Shown here: positions 33,909 to 44,774 of the stretch, piece by piece
Layout: each line of letters opens with the position of its first letter
Position numbering within the stretch: position 1 is the first letter of the stretch
Assembly: GCF_000514815.1 (NCBI RefSeq)
Contig: NZ_AZWQ01000022.1
Location: 1-64,000 of the forward strand
DNA: 64,000 nucleotides
Direction of reading: 5' to 3'
From: Salinispora fenicalii
GTDB lineage: Bacteria; Actinomycetota; Actinomycetes; Mycobacteriales; Micromonosporaceae
The notes under the pieces: generated by a model
The model's input: only the letters and a program-made list of their open reading frames with translations
Databases searched by the model: none
Told to the model about the DNA's origin: nothing
Made by a program: the position numbers and the translations under genes

Positions 33909-36374
33909 GTGCCGGTGCAGCCCGGATCCTGGCCAGCCCACCCCCTCCCGAGCCCGGCCGGCCCACCGCGGAGCAGCCCCGCGTCGGTGGTCGCCGCCGT
34001 CTTCGTCGGCCTGTGGATCGTCGGCCTCACCGTGATCACTCAGCTCGGCGGCTGGCTGACCGACCAGTTCCTGCTCCTGCTGGGCGTGGACCGGTTGGTC
34101 TGGCTCTGGCCGGTGACCACTGTCGCGGTGGTGGCCCTGGCCGGCATCCCCACCCTGCTGCTCACCCTGCTGCCCCGCTCCCGCGAGGTCCGCACGGTCG
34201 GCCAGCTCTGGCTGGTGGGTCTGCTGGTCTTCGGCGCACTGAGCCTGCCGCGGGCGCTGCCGCCGGTGCAGCATGAGGCGTATCTGGCGATGCTCGCCGG
34301 CACGGCCGGGCTGGCCGCCCTGCTCATCCGCCGGCTTGTCGCCCACCGGATCACACCGACTGGCCCGGAAGGCGAGTCGGACCGGATCACACCGGTTGGC
34401 CCGGAAGGCGAGTCGGACCGGCACCAGCGGCGCTCCCCGCGTCCCGCCCCGGTGACGCTGCTCGGGCTCACCGGCGGGCTGGCCCTGCTGCTGCCGTGGG
34501 TCTGGGTCGGCGCGCTCGGTGGGCTACTGGAGACGCTGCTCGCCGCACTCGCCGCCACGGCTGTCGGTGGGCTGGCCGCCACGCTCCTGCCCGCCGCGCT
34601 CTGGTCCCGCCGCAGCGCCGACGCTCCGTCCCGACCAGGCCGGCTGGTGCTGGTGGGCGGTCTGGTCGCCGGCGTCGTTCTACTGCTGCTCGGGGCGGGA
34701 GTCGGGCAGTCCGGGGCCCAGCTGCCGCTGCTGCTGACGCTGCCGCCGGCCGGGTTCGCGCTGGCGGCCTTGGCCGACGCCGCCCGGCGGAGCGCGACCG
34801 GCGTCGGGGCGGCCGCGGCGGCGCTGGTGGGGCTGAGCGTCTTCGGCCCGCTCGCCTGGGCCGACCCGGAAGAGGTCAGCTTGGTGCTGGCCGACCCCCG
34901 GGACGTGCCCTTCTGGGTAGTGCTCGCCACCGCTGTCGGCGGCACGGTCGCGGTCCTGCTCGCCATCGGGTACGGGGTGACGCTCGTCCGACGTCCCGGC
35001 GCCCGGCCCAGTCGAACGGTGGCCGGGGTGGCGGCGGCCGCCCTGCTGGTGGCGACCGGGGCGGTAGCGGTCGGGCCGGGGCAGCCCGGGCTGCACGGCG
35101 AGCGGCTCTTCGTGGTGCTCCGGGAGCAAGCCGACCTGAGCGGCGTACCCGCCGCCACCGGGCGGGCCGGTCGCGACCGCCGGGCCGCCGAGGTCTACCA
35201 GCGGCTGGTGGAGACCGCCGAGCGGACGCAGGCCGACCTGCGCCGGGAGCTACGCCGATTCCGGCTAAGCCACACGCCCTACTACCTGGTCAACGCGGTC
35301 GAGGTCAACGGCGGGCCGCTGGTGCGGGCCTGGTTGGCGGATCGTCCCGAGGTGGATCGAGTGCTGGTCAATCAGCGGGTCCGCCCACTGCCTGCGCCCG
35401 CCCCCGTCGCCCAGGGGGATGCCGCGCCACCACGGGACGCGGAGTGGAACATCCGACTGATCAACGCCGACCGGGTCTGGTCCCAGCTGGGGATCACCGG
35501 TACGGGGGTAACCGTGGGCAGCTCTGACTCGGGGGTGGATGGCACCCACCCGGGACTGGCGGCCGGCTTCCGGGGCGGTGCCGACTCGTGGTTCGACCCC
35601 TGGAACGCCACCTCAGCTCCGCGGGACCGAGGCGGGCACGGCACCCACACGCTCGGCAGCGCGGTCGGTCGGGACGGAGTCGGGGTCGCCCCCGGAGCCA
35701 CCTGGACCGGCTGCGTCAATCTGGACCGGAACCTCGGCAACCCCGCGCTCTATCTGGACTGCCTCCAGTTCATGCTGGCGCCCTTCCCGATCGGTGGGGA
35801 TCCGTTCCGCGACGGCCGCCCACACCGCGCGCCGGACATTCTCACCAATTCGTGGGCCTGCCCCGCGCTGGAGGGCTGTGATTCCGGGGCACTTGAGCCG
35901 GCCGTTGCCGCCCTGGCCGCTGCGGGGATCCTCGTGGTGGTCGCCGCCGGCAACACCGGGCCCCGTTGTGGCTCGATCGAGGATCCCCCGGCCTTCCACC
36001 CGGATGTCCTGACCGTCGGCGCGGTCGACCGGCAGCGACGGGTGGCCGATTTCTCCTCGCGCGGCCCGGGCCTCGACGGCGGCACCAAGCCGGACCTGGT
36101 CGCTCCGGGCGCGGAGGTGCTCAGCGCGCTGCCGGGTGGCGGGTACGGCACGCTCAGCGGCACGTCGATGGCGACTCCGCAGGTGGCCGGGGTGGCGGCG
36201 CTGATGTGGTCGGCCAACCCGGCGTTGATCGGAGACCTACCTCGGACCCGCCAGATCCTGACCGAGACCGCCACCGCGGTCCGCGTCGACGGCGACCGGT
36301 GCGGCGACGAGGCGCAGGTAGCGGGCGCCGGCTTGGTGGACGCGTACGCCGCCGTCCGCGCCGCCCGAGGCTGA
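33909..36374 (+). CDS. Membrane-anchored subtilisin-like serine protease
   Basis: 821 residues from the GTG at 33909 (a GTG at 33915 is equal). Residues about 25-390 contain around ten membrane segments, unusual for a subtilase. Residues about 398-492 resemble an I9 inhibitor propeptide (LFVVLREQADL, AVEVNGGP). The S8 catalytic domain follows: Asp540 in SSDSGVDGTHPG, His577 in GGHGTHTLGS, Asn682 in AAGNTGP, Ser753 in GTSMATPQVAG, all intact. Four or more cysteines suggest disulfides outside the cell. The protease domain should face the outside, with the polytopic part as anchor or as a further function. A 36-base tandem duplication lies in the linker between membrane segments. Confidence 0.88.
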   Translation: MPVQPGSWPAHPLPSPAGPPRSSPASVVAAVFVGLWIVGLTVITQLGGWLTDQFLLLLGVDRLVWLWPVTTVAVVALAGIPTLLLTLLPRSREVRTVGQLWLVGLLVFGALSLPRALPPVQHEAYLAMLAGTAGLAALLIRRLVAHRITPTGPEGESDRITPVGPEGESDRHQRRSPRPAPVTLLGLTGGLALLLPWVWVGALGGLLETLLAALAATAVGGLAATLLPAALWSRRSADAPSRPGRLVLVGGLVAGVVLLLLGAGVGQSGAQLPLLLTLPPAGFALAALADAARRSATGVGAAAAALVGLSVFGPLAWADPEEVSLVLADPRDVPFWVVLATAVGGTVAVLLAIGYGVTLVRRPGARPSRTVAGVAAAALLVATGAVAVGPGQPGLHGERLFVVLREQADLSGVPAATGRAGRDRRAAEVYQRLVETAERTQADLRRELRRFRLSHTPYYLVNAVEVNGGPLVRAWLADRPEVDRVLVNQRVRPLPAPAPVAQGDAAPPRDAEWNIRLINADRVWSQLGITGTGVTVGSSDSGVDGTHPGLAAGFRGGADSWFDPWNATSAPRDRGGHGTHTLGSAVGRDGVGVAPGATWTGCVNLDRNLGNPALYLDCLQFMLAPFPIGGDPFRDGRPHRAPDILTNSWACPALEGCDSGALEPAVAALAAAGILVVVAAGNTGPRCGSIEDPPAFHPDVLTVGAVDRQRRVADFSSRGPGLDGGTKPDLVAPGAEVLSALPGGGYGTLSGTSMATPQVAGVAALMWSANPALIGDLPRTRQILTETATAVRVDGDRCGDEAQVAGAGLVDAYAAVRAARG
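34347..34418 (+). repeat. 36-base tandem duplication in subtilase gene
   Basis: Two 36-base units (34347-34382 and 34383-34418) differ at two positions and encode RITPTGPEGESD and RITPVGPEGESD in a cytoplasmic or outer loop between membrane segments. The frame is preserved. Confidence 0.9.
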
Positions 36375-36500
36375 ACGACACGCGTAGGCCGAGGTTTCCG
36401 CCGACCGGACCGGCCGCCCTGGTAGGCGGGCGCGTGTCTCGTGCACGACGGTAGGGAACCTTCTTAACAACAGTGCTCTGGTGGCCTAGGGTCAGCGTCC

Positions 36501-37430
36501 ATGGACCTGTTGGTCATCGAGCTGACGCCGGAGCAGCTGCCGGCCGTGATCGAGCTGTGCGGCCGGTCCCTGGATCTGCCGGACGATGCCGCCGAGGCGG
36601 GGGCCATCGTGGAGACGCTCTGGCCCCGGGCGGTCGCGAGCCGGCCCGTCGTTGCGCTGGGCGCGTACCGGGACGACCGGCTCATCGGCGTGCTGCTTGG
36701 CTCGCTCTCCGCGCCAAGCAGCTCAGCCGCGCATGTGGACCTGGTCGCGGTGGAGTCGACGCACCGGCGACGGGGTGTGGCGCGGGCGCTGGTGTCGCGC
36801 GCGGAGCAACAGCTCGCCGGGCTTGGGGCGAGGGAGGTACGGCTGGCGGGCAACCCGCCGTACTATGCCTGGCCCGGTATCGATGTGCGCTACACGCCGG
36901 CGATCTGCGCGGCGGAGGCGCTGGGGTACGCCCGGGATAGCACGGCCTGGAACATGACCGCCGACCTCTCCTGTGCCGAGAGCCCAGCGCTGCGGACGAC
37001 GGCACCAGCGGAGCAGCGGCTGGCGGGTCAGGGGGTGTCGGTGCGGCGGGCGGAGCCGGCGGATCTGCCGGCGCTGACGGCCTTCGCGTCGGGGACCTTC
37101 GAGGGCACCTGGGCCGCGGAGGTGGCCGAGTCGATCGGCCGGGACCGGGCCGGCTGCCATCTCGCCGAACGCGACGGCGACCTCCTCGGCTTCGCCGCCT
37201 GGGGTTCATCCCGGCCGGGTTGGTTCGGCCCGATGGGCACTGCGCCGACCGCAGCGGGGTCCGGGATCGGTGGGGTGCTGTTGCGGCGCTGCCTCGCCGA
37301 CCAGCGGGCCGCGGGGATCACCCGGGCGCAGATCGGCTGGGTGGGGCCGGTTCGGTTCTACTCGGGCAGCGCGGGCGCCTGGATCGAGCGGGTCTTCTTC
37401 GGGTACCGGCGGGACCTCGGGAAGCAATAA
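36501..37430 (+). CDS. Two-domain GNAT acetyltransferase
   Basis: 309 residues with two GNAT folds. The first has VDLVAVESTHRRRGVARALVSRAEQQLAG with the acetyl-CoA loop RRRGVA; the second is less clear, with TAAGSGIGGVLLRRCLADQR. Length and layout resemble MshD and other tandem GNAT proteins, but the substrate is unknown. ATG at 36501. Possibly the same transcript as the small acidic gene at 37517. Confidence 0.85.
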   Translation: MDLLVIELTPEQLPAVIELCGRSLDLPDDAAEAGAIVETLWPRAVASRPVVALGAYRDDRLIGVLLGSLSAPSSSAAHVDLVAVESTHRRRGVARALVSRAEQQLAGLGAREVRLAGNPPYYAWPGIDVRYTPAICAAEALGYARDSTAWNMTADLSCAESPALRTTAPAEQRLAGQGVSVRRAEPADLPALTAFASGTFEGTWAAEVAESIGRDRAGCHLAERDGDLLGFAAWGSSRPGWFGPMGTAPTAAGSGIGGVLLRRCLADQRAAGITRAQIGWVGPVRFYSGSAGAWIERVFFGYRRDLGKQ

Positions 37431-37516
37431 CGGGCTAATAGGACAGATCATCCGATAGCGTCATTCGCCCGCATTAGCCGGCAACGGCCCCTACCGTGTC
37501 GGTGGAGGAGGCCCAC

Positions 37517-37720
37517 ATGACGACGGACGATGAACAGCCCGGGCCGCCGTTGCCCTTCGACCGCCTCGACTTCGGCGACGCCGAGCAGCGGGCGGAGATG
37601 GACGGCACCGACGAACCGCCTGCCGACGAACCGGTGACGGTCGTGGACGAGCCAGTCCAGGCACCCCAGCCGTACGACCAGACGCAGAAACGGCGCAACC
37701 AACGGCAGCTGCCGACCTGA
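37517..37720 (+). CDS. Small acidic hypothetical protein
   Basis: 67 residues, strongly acidic in the first two thirds (DDEQPG, EQRAEMDGTDEPPADEP) with a basic, polar end (QKRRNQRQLPT). ATG at 37517 with GGAGGAGG eight bases upstream, an unusually strong ribosome site. No domain recognised. Convergent with groEL; a hairpin lies between. Confidence 0.7.
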   Translation: MTTDDEQPGPPLPFDRLDFGDAEQRAEMDGTDEPPADEPVTVVDEPVQAPQPYDQTQKRRNQRQLPT

Positions 37721-37726
37721 ACACGC

Positions 37727-37759
37727 AAAGGGGCGGGCCGCCGACCGGCCCGCCCCTTT
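37727..37759. terminator. Bidirectional terminator
   Basis: A perfect 13-bp stem (AAAGGGGCGGGCC and its complement) with a 7-base loop lies between the convergent acidic-protein and groEL genes, six bases after the first stop. It has TTT at its 3' end on the plus strand and on the minus strand, so it can serve both transcripts. Confidence 0.9.
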
Positions 37760-37777
37760 GATTCGCGAAAACTGGAC

Positions 37778-39475
<1,698 letters not shown>

Positions 39476-39599
39476 TCAGACATCGCCACCTGGCGACGGC
39501 GACGTCCGTCGGCCGGGCCGGATAGCCCGCGACGACCGGCCAGCTGCCGCACCCGCGTCTCGCGACGCCGCTGCAACCGTGGCCCTCCCGCCCCGACCA

Positions 39600-39626
39600 T
39601 TGGCACTCACGGTATGCGAGTGCCAA
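39600..39626 (-). promoter_or_regulatory. CIRCE operator 1 of groEL
   Basis: TTGGCACTC, nine bases, GAGTGCCAA: a perfect 9-bp inverted repeat with the spacing of CIRCE, the binding site of HrcA. It lies about 200 bases upstream of groEL. Confidence 0.93.
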
Positions 39627-39633
39627 GACCTGT

Positions 39634-39660
39634 TTAGCACTCCCCCTTGCCGAGTGCAAG
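39634..39660 (-). promoter_or_regulatory. CIRCE operator 2 of groEL
   Basis: TTAGCACTC, nine bases, GAGTGCAAG: the left arm is the exact CIRCE consensus and the right arm matches in its first six bases. It follows operator 1 by seven bases. Confidence 0.8.
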
Positions 39661-39749
39661 CACGATGGCCCAGGGCAGTCGAGTTCCACCGCCCGTTGAG
39701 CGACGTTCACCAGCCCCTCGTACGCCGACGGTGTGGCAGCCACGGCAAC

Positions 39750-39779
39750 GAGCCCTACCTGCTACCTCAGGTAGGGCTC
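39750..39779 (+). terminator. Perfect 12-bp hairpin
   Basis: GAGCCCTACCTG and CAGGTAGGGCTC enclose a 6-base loop. It may terminate a transcript of either strand. GGAGG and an ATG (39791) with 13 codons follow two bases later on the plus strand; see findings. Confidence 0.5.
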
Positions 39780-39963
39780 GGGAGGTGACAATGCGACGCC
39801 GGGACCGCTGCGGCGAAGATTCAGCAGCGTAGCGGGAGCCGCGTCAAGCACGGGAGCACCAACACGGCGAGAGGCGTGTCACGAACGAACAGCGGCCCAG
39901 CGGGAGCCGCGTGATCGGACCGCCCGCCAGCCCGAGTCGGCCGGCTGGGCGACGATGATTTTG

Positions 39964-39991
39964 GGGGACGACCGTTACGCCGGTCGTCCCC
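39964..39991 (-). terminator. Terminator of the cold-shock gene
   Basis: An 11-bp perfect stem (GGGGACGACCG) with a 6-base loop begins 17 bases after the stop of the leftward cold-shock gene. It is a typical GC-rich terminator without a T-run. Confidence 0.8.
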
Positions 39992-40008
39992 GAGGCAGCG
40001 CCAGTCGC

Positions 40009-40212
40009 TCAGGCGACGACGCGCACCCGTTCGGCCTGCGGGCCCTTCTGACCCTGGGCGATCTCGAACTCCACCCGCTGACCATCGTCCAACGCCTTGT
40101 AGCCGTCCATCTCGATAGCAGAGAAATGGACGAAGACGTCCTGCCCCCCGTCAACGGCGATGAAGCCGTAGCCCTTTTCGGCGTTGAACCATTTCACGGT
40201 GCCCTGTGCCAC
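40009..40212 (-). CDS. Cold-shock protein (CspA family)
   Basis: 67 residues, a single CSD beta-barrel with RNP1 KGYGFI and RNP2 VFVHFSAI, typical length. It binds single-stranded nucleic acid and melts RNA structure. Many actinobacterial members are constitutive. The order groEL2 - csp matches that of Streptomyces as I recall. Preceded by a 200-base region with its promoter; no cold-shock box could be identified. Confidence 0.97.
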   Translation of the reverse strand: MAQGTVKWFNAEKGYGFIAVDGGQDVFVHFSAIEMDGYKALDDGQRVEFEIAQGQKGPQAERVRVVA

Positions 40213-40420
40213 GGTGCACTTCCTAACTCTGCGACTCCACTCACCCCGGCCGCGCCGGCACGCCGACCAGCGGGCGGTACCGGTTCGACGATCGGCGGCG
40301 GCCGCTGAACCGGTGACCGAAATCGCACGCTACACGAGGCGTGACGGCGGCGCACGACCACAAATCGGACATACGCTGCGTGGATCCCATCGTCGGGCAT
40401 CGCTGTGATAGATAACCGAC

Positions 40421-40966
40421 ATGACGAGCGGGCCTGGCGAACCCGACCCGGGGCCGGCGTCGACCCGGCGGGCGCGGGTCCGTCGAATCCAGCCAGCCGA
40501 CGCGGCCCGAATGCGGGCGCTGCGACTGGAAATGCTCGCCGACGCACCGCTGGCCTTCCTGGAGACGATCGCCGACGCGGCAGCCCGCCCCCACGCCGAC
40601 TACGCGGCGCGCATCGCGTACACCTCGGCGGGCATCACCAGCGCGCAGTTCGTGGCGGACCCAAGCGGCCGACTGGTCGGACATGCCGGGGGCACGGTGA
40701 CTCCGGACGAACCAGGGCTCACCGTCGTCTTCGCCGTGTACATCACCCCGTCCTGGCGGGGTAGCGGACTACTCCCCGACCTGATCGACGCGGTGGCCGG
40801 CTGGTCCCGCGCCTGCGGTCGTCCGGAGCTGATGCTGGAGGTCGTGGTCGGCAACGAGCGGGCCTACCGGGCGTACCGTCGGTTGGGGTTCGTCGACACC
40901 GGCCGCCGCCTCCCGCACCCGACGATCCCGACCCTCACCGAGCTACAGATGCGCCGCCCGGCCTGA
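40421..40966 (+). CDS. GNAT family acetyltransferase
   Basis: 181 residues. One GNAT domain with VFAVYITPSWRGSGLLPDLI (acetyl-CoA loop RGSGL) and the closing LEVVVGNERAYRAYRRLGFVDTG. Substrate unknown; resembles the group that acetylates small amines or protein N-termini. ATG at 40421. No partner gene. Confidence 0.9.
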   Translation: MTSGPGEPDPGPASTRRARVRRIQPADAARMRALRLEMLADAPLAFLETIADAAARPHADYAARIAYTSAGITSAQFVADPSGRLVGHAGGTVTPDEPGLTVVFAVYITPSWRGSGLLPDLIDAVAGWSRACGRPELMLEVVVGNERAYRAYRRLGFVDTGRRLPHPTIPTLTELQMRRPA

Positions 40967-41069
40967 ACCCGGACCACCACCACACCGAGCTCCAGGAATG
41001 CCGCTGGTGTCGATGTCCGGCTAGGCTGAGTGCCGCCCGCTCCACGAGTATCCTTAGTAGGAGGTGACC

Positions 41070-41903
41070 GTGCCCAGCAGCAACCCGGCTACGGCAGATC
41101 AGCAGCGGACCAAATCGTCCACGATAGATAACGGTGTGCCCCATTCCGCGCGGATCTACGACTACTGGCTCGGGGGCAAGGACAACTTCGCCGCTGACCG
41201 GGCCGTCGCCGAGGCGCTGATATCAGCGATCCCGACGCTGCGGTCCATGGCCGCCGAAAACCGTCGGTTCGTCCACCGCGTGGCCCGCTACCTGGTCGGG
41301 CAGGCGGGCGTGCGGCAGTTCCTGGACGTCGGCACCGGCATCCCCACCCGGCCGAATCTGCACGAGGTAGCCCAGCAGATCGCCCCGGAGACCCGAGTGG
41401 TCTATGTCGACAACGATCCCATCGTCCTGGCTCACGCCCGGGCGCTGATGATCAGCACCGAGCAGGGGCGCAGCGAGTACATCCACGCCGACCTGCGTGA
41501 GCCGGAGTTGATTGTCAACCACCGGAAGCTGCGCGAAGTGCTTGACCTTAACCAGCCGGTCGCACTGACGATAGTCGCGACCCTGATGCTGCTCGAGGAC
41601 GCCGAGGACCCGTGGCGCAAGATTCGCGTACTGATGGACGCCCTGCCGTCCGGTAGCTACGTGGCAATCACCCATCCGACCGGCGACTTCAACCCGGATG
41701 CCGTCAAGACAGCCGTTGACGCTGCCGTTGACAGCGGCATGACCCTCGTGGCCCGCAGTCACGACGAGGTGGCCCGGTTCTTCGAGGGTTGGGAGTTGGT
41801 GGAGCCGGGAATCGTCCCGGTGGCGGCCTGGCAGCCCGACGACGGCCCGCCCGCCGACCCGCACGCCGCCTACTACTGGGCCGGCATCGCTCGCAAGCCC
41901 TAG
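41070..41903 (+). CDS. S-adenosyl methyltransferase (DUF574 family)
   Basis: 277 residues. Family DUF574 (Methyltransf_19), abundant in actinomycetes. Motifs: PHSARIYDYWLGGKDNFAAD at the start, then the SAM-binding glycine loop FLDVGTGIPT and YVDNDPIVLAHARAL. The substrate is not known; many members lie near regulatory or secondary-metabolism genes. GTG at 41070 follows AGGAGG by five bases; the GTG at 41064 overlaps it. Confidence 0.92.
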   Translation: MPSSNPATADQQRTKSSTIDNGVPHSARIYDYWLGGKDNFAADRAVAEALISAIPTLRSMAAENRRFVHRVARYLVGQAGVRQFLDVGTGIPTRPNLHEVAQQIAPETRVVYVDNDPIVLAHARALMISTEQGRSEYIHADLREPELIVNHRKLREVLDLNQPVALTIVATLMLLEDAEDPWRKIRVLMDALPSGSYVAITHPTGDFNPDAVKTAVDAAVDSGMTLVARSHDEVARFFEGWELVEPGIVPVAAWQPDDGPPADPHAAYYWAGIARKP

Positions 41904-41932
41904 CTCGTCTTCGACTCGAGGTCGGCCTGGCG

Positions 41933-41969
41933 CCGGGCGGGCAACAACTCACAGGTGTCGCCCGCCCGG
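41933..41969 (+). terminator. Terminator-like hairpin
   Basis: 10-bp arms (CCGGGCGGGC and its complement) with a 17-base loop, 30 bases after the methyltransferase stop. Convergent with paaN, so it may serve either gene. Confidence 0.6.
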
Positions 41970-42049
41970 AACTGCCCGCCGTGCACGTCAGGAACGCGAG
42001 GAGCGCGCCACGCTCGCGAGCGCCGCAGTCGCTGAGCGGTAGGTCTTAC

Positions 42050-43723
42050 TCAGACGTGACGACGGCTCTGCACAATGCGGAACCGGTTGGCGACGTAGGC
42101 ACCGTCGGTGAGAGCCGCGTTGGCCGCCGGGTTGGCGCCGCTGCCATGGTAGTCGGAGAAGGCCGCCGACTGGTTCACGAAGACGCCTCCGGTCAGGTTC
42201 GCCGACAGGTGCACCCCGACCTCGACCGCCGCCGTCTCGGCCGCGTCCAGCACCGCCTCCTCGGTCGAGTAGACCGCCGCGGTCAACGCACCCTGCTCGC
42301 CCACCGTGGCGCGCAGGAGTTCCAGGCTGTGCCCGGTGGAGTCGGTCCCGATCACGAACGAGATCGGGCCAAACCACTCCCGCGTGTAGGTGGCGGTGTC
42401 GTCGGCGTCCAGCCGGACGATGGTCGGCGTCCGGACCACCGCGCCGGGGAAGGCCGGGTGGGTGACGGTACGGGACTCCAGCACCGCCTCACCGACCTTG
42501 GTCACCTCGTCCAGTCGCTCCAACACCCCGTCGTTAACGATCGCGCCGGTCAACTCCACGCTACGTGCCGGGTCGGCGGTGAGCTTGCCAACCGCCGCCG
42601 CGATGCCGGCCGCTACCTCGGCGAAGCTCTTGTGCCCCTGGTCGGTCTCGATGCCGTCCCGGGGAATCAGGATGTTCTGCGAGGTGGTGCACATCTGGCC
42701 GCTGTAGAGGGTCAGTGTGAAGCCCAGGTTGCGGCACATTCCGCTGAAGTCGTCGGTGGAGTCGATGACCACCGCGTTCAGGCCGGCCTTCTCGGTGTAG
42801 ACCTGCGCCTGCCGGGCGTTGGCCTCCAGCCAGTCGCCGTACTCGGAGGAGCCGGTGAAGTCGACGATCCGTACCGCCGGATGCTGGGCCAGCGTGGAGG
42901 CGAGCTTCTCGCCCGGCGCTTCGGGAGCAAGCTGCACCAGGTTCGGATCGAAGCCGGCCTCGGCGAGCACCTGACGGGCGTACCGCACCGTGATCGCGAG
43001 CGGCAGCACCGCGCGCGGGTGCGGCTTGACGATCACCGGATTGCCGGTGACCAGCGAGGCGAAGAGCCCCGGATACGAGTTCCAGGTCGGGAAGGTGTTA
43101 CAGCCGATCACCAGCGCGACGCCCCGCGGCACCACGTGGAAGGTCTTGGTCATCCGCAGCGGGTCGCCCTTGCCCGCCGCCTTCTCCCAGCCGGCCGTGC
43201 CCGGGTGCCGGGTCATCTCCGCGTACGCGTAGGCGAGCGCCTCCAACGCCCGGTCCAACGCGTGCGCCCCACCCGCCTGGAAGGCCATCACGAACGCCTG
43301 CCCGCTGGTGAACTGCACCGCATTGGCCAGCTCGAAGATGTTGCGGTGCAGCCGATCCAGAATCTCCAGGCAGACGCCGACCCGGGCCCGAGGGCCGGCG
43401 TCCCGCCACGACGGCAGTGCCGTGGCGGCGGCGGTGGTGAGGTGGTCGGCGCTCACGTGCGGGTAGCCGACTCCCAGGTCAACGCCGAAGGGGCTGACCT
43501 CGGTCCGGACCGTGCTCCCGGCACCGGCTTGGTCAAGGGGAAAGTCACGACCGAGGTACGCCTGGAAGGCCGCCTTGCCGTCGTCGGCGGCGGTCTCGCC
43601 GTACACCCGCGGGCTGGGCGACTCCGGGTAGGCGGACCAGTACCCGCGCTGCGAGATGGCGGTCAGTGCCCGGTCGAGGGTGTCGGCGTGCCTGTCGTAC
43701 AGGGGGTGCGGGGTCTCCGTCAT
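42050..43723 (-). CDS. PaaN aldehyde dehydrogenase family protein
   Basis: 557 residues. An aldehyde-dehydrogenase-fold protein of the PaaN type (annotated for phenylacetate breakdown). Seen: VIGCNTFPTWNSYPGLFASLVTG, TGSSEYGDWLEAN and the catalytic Cys in YSGQMCTTSQN. It probably oxidises an aldehyde with NAD(P). None of the other paa genes are nearby, so the pathway role is uncertain. ATG at 43723 is favoured because of MTETPHPLYDRH; 43735 is the longer option. Confidence 0.9.
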   Translation of the reverse strand: MTETPHPLYDRHADTLDRALTAISQRGYWSAYPESPSPRVYGETAADDGKAAFQAYLGRDFPLDQAGAGSTVRTEVSPFGVDLGVGYPHVSADHLTTAAATALPSWRDAGPRARVGVCLEILDRLHRNIFELANAVQFTSGQAFVMAFQAGGAHALDRALEALAYAYAEMTRHPGTAGWEKAAGKGDPLRMTKTFHVVPRGVALVIGCNTFPTWNSYPGLFASLVTGNPVIVKPHPRAVLPLAITVRYARQVLAEAGFDPNLVQLAPEAPGEKLASTLAQHPAVRIVDFTGSSEYGDWLEANARQAQVYTEKAGLNAVVIDSTDDFSGMCRNLGFTLTLYSGQMCTTSQNILIPRDGIETDQGHKSFAEVAAGIAAAVGKLTADPARSVELTGAIVNDGVLERLDEVTKVGEAVLESRTVTHPAFPGAVVRTPTIVRLDADDTATYTREWFGPISFVIGTDSTGHSLELLRATVGEQGALTAAVYSTEEAVLDAAETAAVEVGVHLSANLTGGVFVNQSAAFSDYHGSGANPAANAALTDGAYVANRFRIVQSRRHV

Positions 43724-43775
43724 GCCCGACATCATGCAACAGATGTCGGCACGATCAGTAGGGCCGCGTCACAGA

Positions 43776-44774
43776 TCAGATCGTCAGCTGCCAGTTGGTC
43801 CAATGGTCCGCGACCCGGAACCCGAGCTGCTCGTTGATGGCGATCATGTGGTCGTTGGCGGCGGCGTTGAAGGTGTTGATGACCCGCACCGCCGGTTCGT
43901 GCGACCGCAGGTACCGCAGGTTTTCGAGCTTGACGAGCAGGCCGAGGCGGTGGCCCCGGTGCTCCGGGTCCACGAGGGTGATCTGCTGGAGCGCGTGCCA
44001 GTCGACGGTGGCCGCCACGTCGAGCATGGTCCACCCGACAAGCCGGCCGGAAGCCCGGTGCCGTACTCCGGCGTGGTAGCGACGGCGGCCGCGCGCGTCC
44101 AACGCGACCTCGGTGGCCCGGACGCGCTCGGCGTCGTACCGCTCCGGCTCCCACGCCAGGTCCCCCATCGGGGCATCGCTTACGAGTCGCCCCTCAAGGT
44201 AGGCGACATCGGCCTGGTACTCCGCCGGGGTGTGGCCCTGCCAGAACACCACCTGGTAGTCGGCGGCCCGGTCCTGGGCCTCGGCCAGCAGGCGAGCCAG
44301 CACCGCGGGGTCGAGCTGATCGAGGTCCAGCTCGCGGCGGACGTCAGCCAGCACAGAGTCCGCCCCGAGCGTCCGGGCGAAGGCGGCGCCGGCCGCCACC
44401 GTGTCCAGGGTCATCGCGGTCAACCGCTTGCGCCCGTGCTCCCGGGCCAGCTCGACCGCGCGGTCGAAGAGCACCCGGCCGACTCCCCGGCGCCGGGCGG
44501 CCGGATGCACCGTCAGTTCGACGGAGGCGTTCTCGGTGTTGTCCAGCTGCGGCAGCGCCAGGGTGAGTAGGCCGACGGCCGCACCATCGAGGTGGGCCAG
44601 CAGGTGCACCGGCGCGTCGCCGGGCATCGGGTGCCGCACAGAACCGATGAGCCGCTGTGGGCAGAAAAGCGGAAAGTCGGGCATATCAACTACGGCGGCG
44701 GCTGCCTCGATCTGGACTGCCGCGGCGATTGCCTGCTCGTCGGCGGGGCCGAAGGGAGTAACGGTGACGCTCAT
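43776..44774 (-). CDS. Two-domain GNAT acetyltransferase
   Basis: 332 residues. The N-terminal GNAT domain has VELTVHPAARRRGVGRVLFDRAVEL; the C-terminal one has ITLVDPEHRGHRLGLLVKLENLRYL. Layout as in other tandem GNAT proteins of actinobacteria. Substrate unknown. ATG at 44774 (an ATG at 44792 is longer). Possibly expressed with paaN, 41 bases away on the same strand. Confidence 0.88.
   Translation of the reverse strand: MSVTVTPFGPADEQAIAAAVQIEAAAAVVDMPDFPLFCPQRLIGSVRHPMPGDAPVHLLAHLDGAAVGLLTLALPQLDNTENASVELTVHPAARRRGVGRVLFDRAVELAREHGRKRLTAMTLDTVAAGAAFARTLGADSVLADVRRELDLDQLDPAVLARLLAEAQDRAADYQVVFWQGHTPAEYQADVAYLEGRLVSDAPMGDLAWEPERYDAERVRATEVALDARGRRRYHAGVRHRASGRLVGWTMLDVAATVDWHALQQITLVDPEHRGHRLGLLVKLENLRYLRSHEPAVRVINTFNAAANDHMIAINEQLGFRVADHWTNWQLTI

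Noticed and set aside
31938..34424. 828-codon frame that extends glpD
   Set aside because: The upstream part is antisense to the subtilase gene and has no family similarity.
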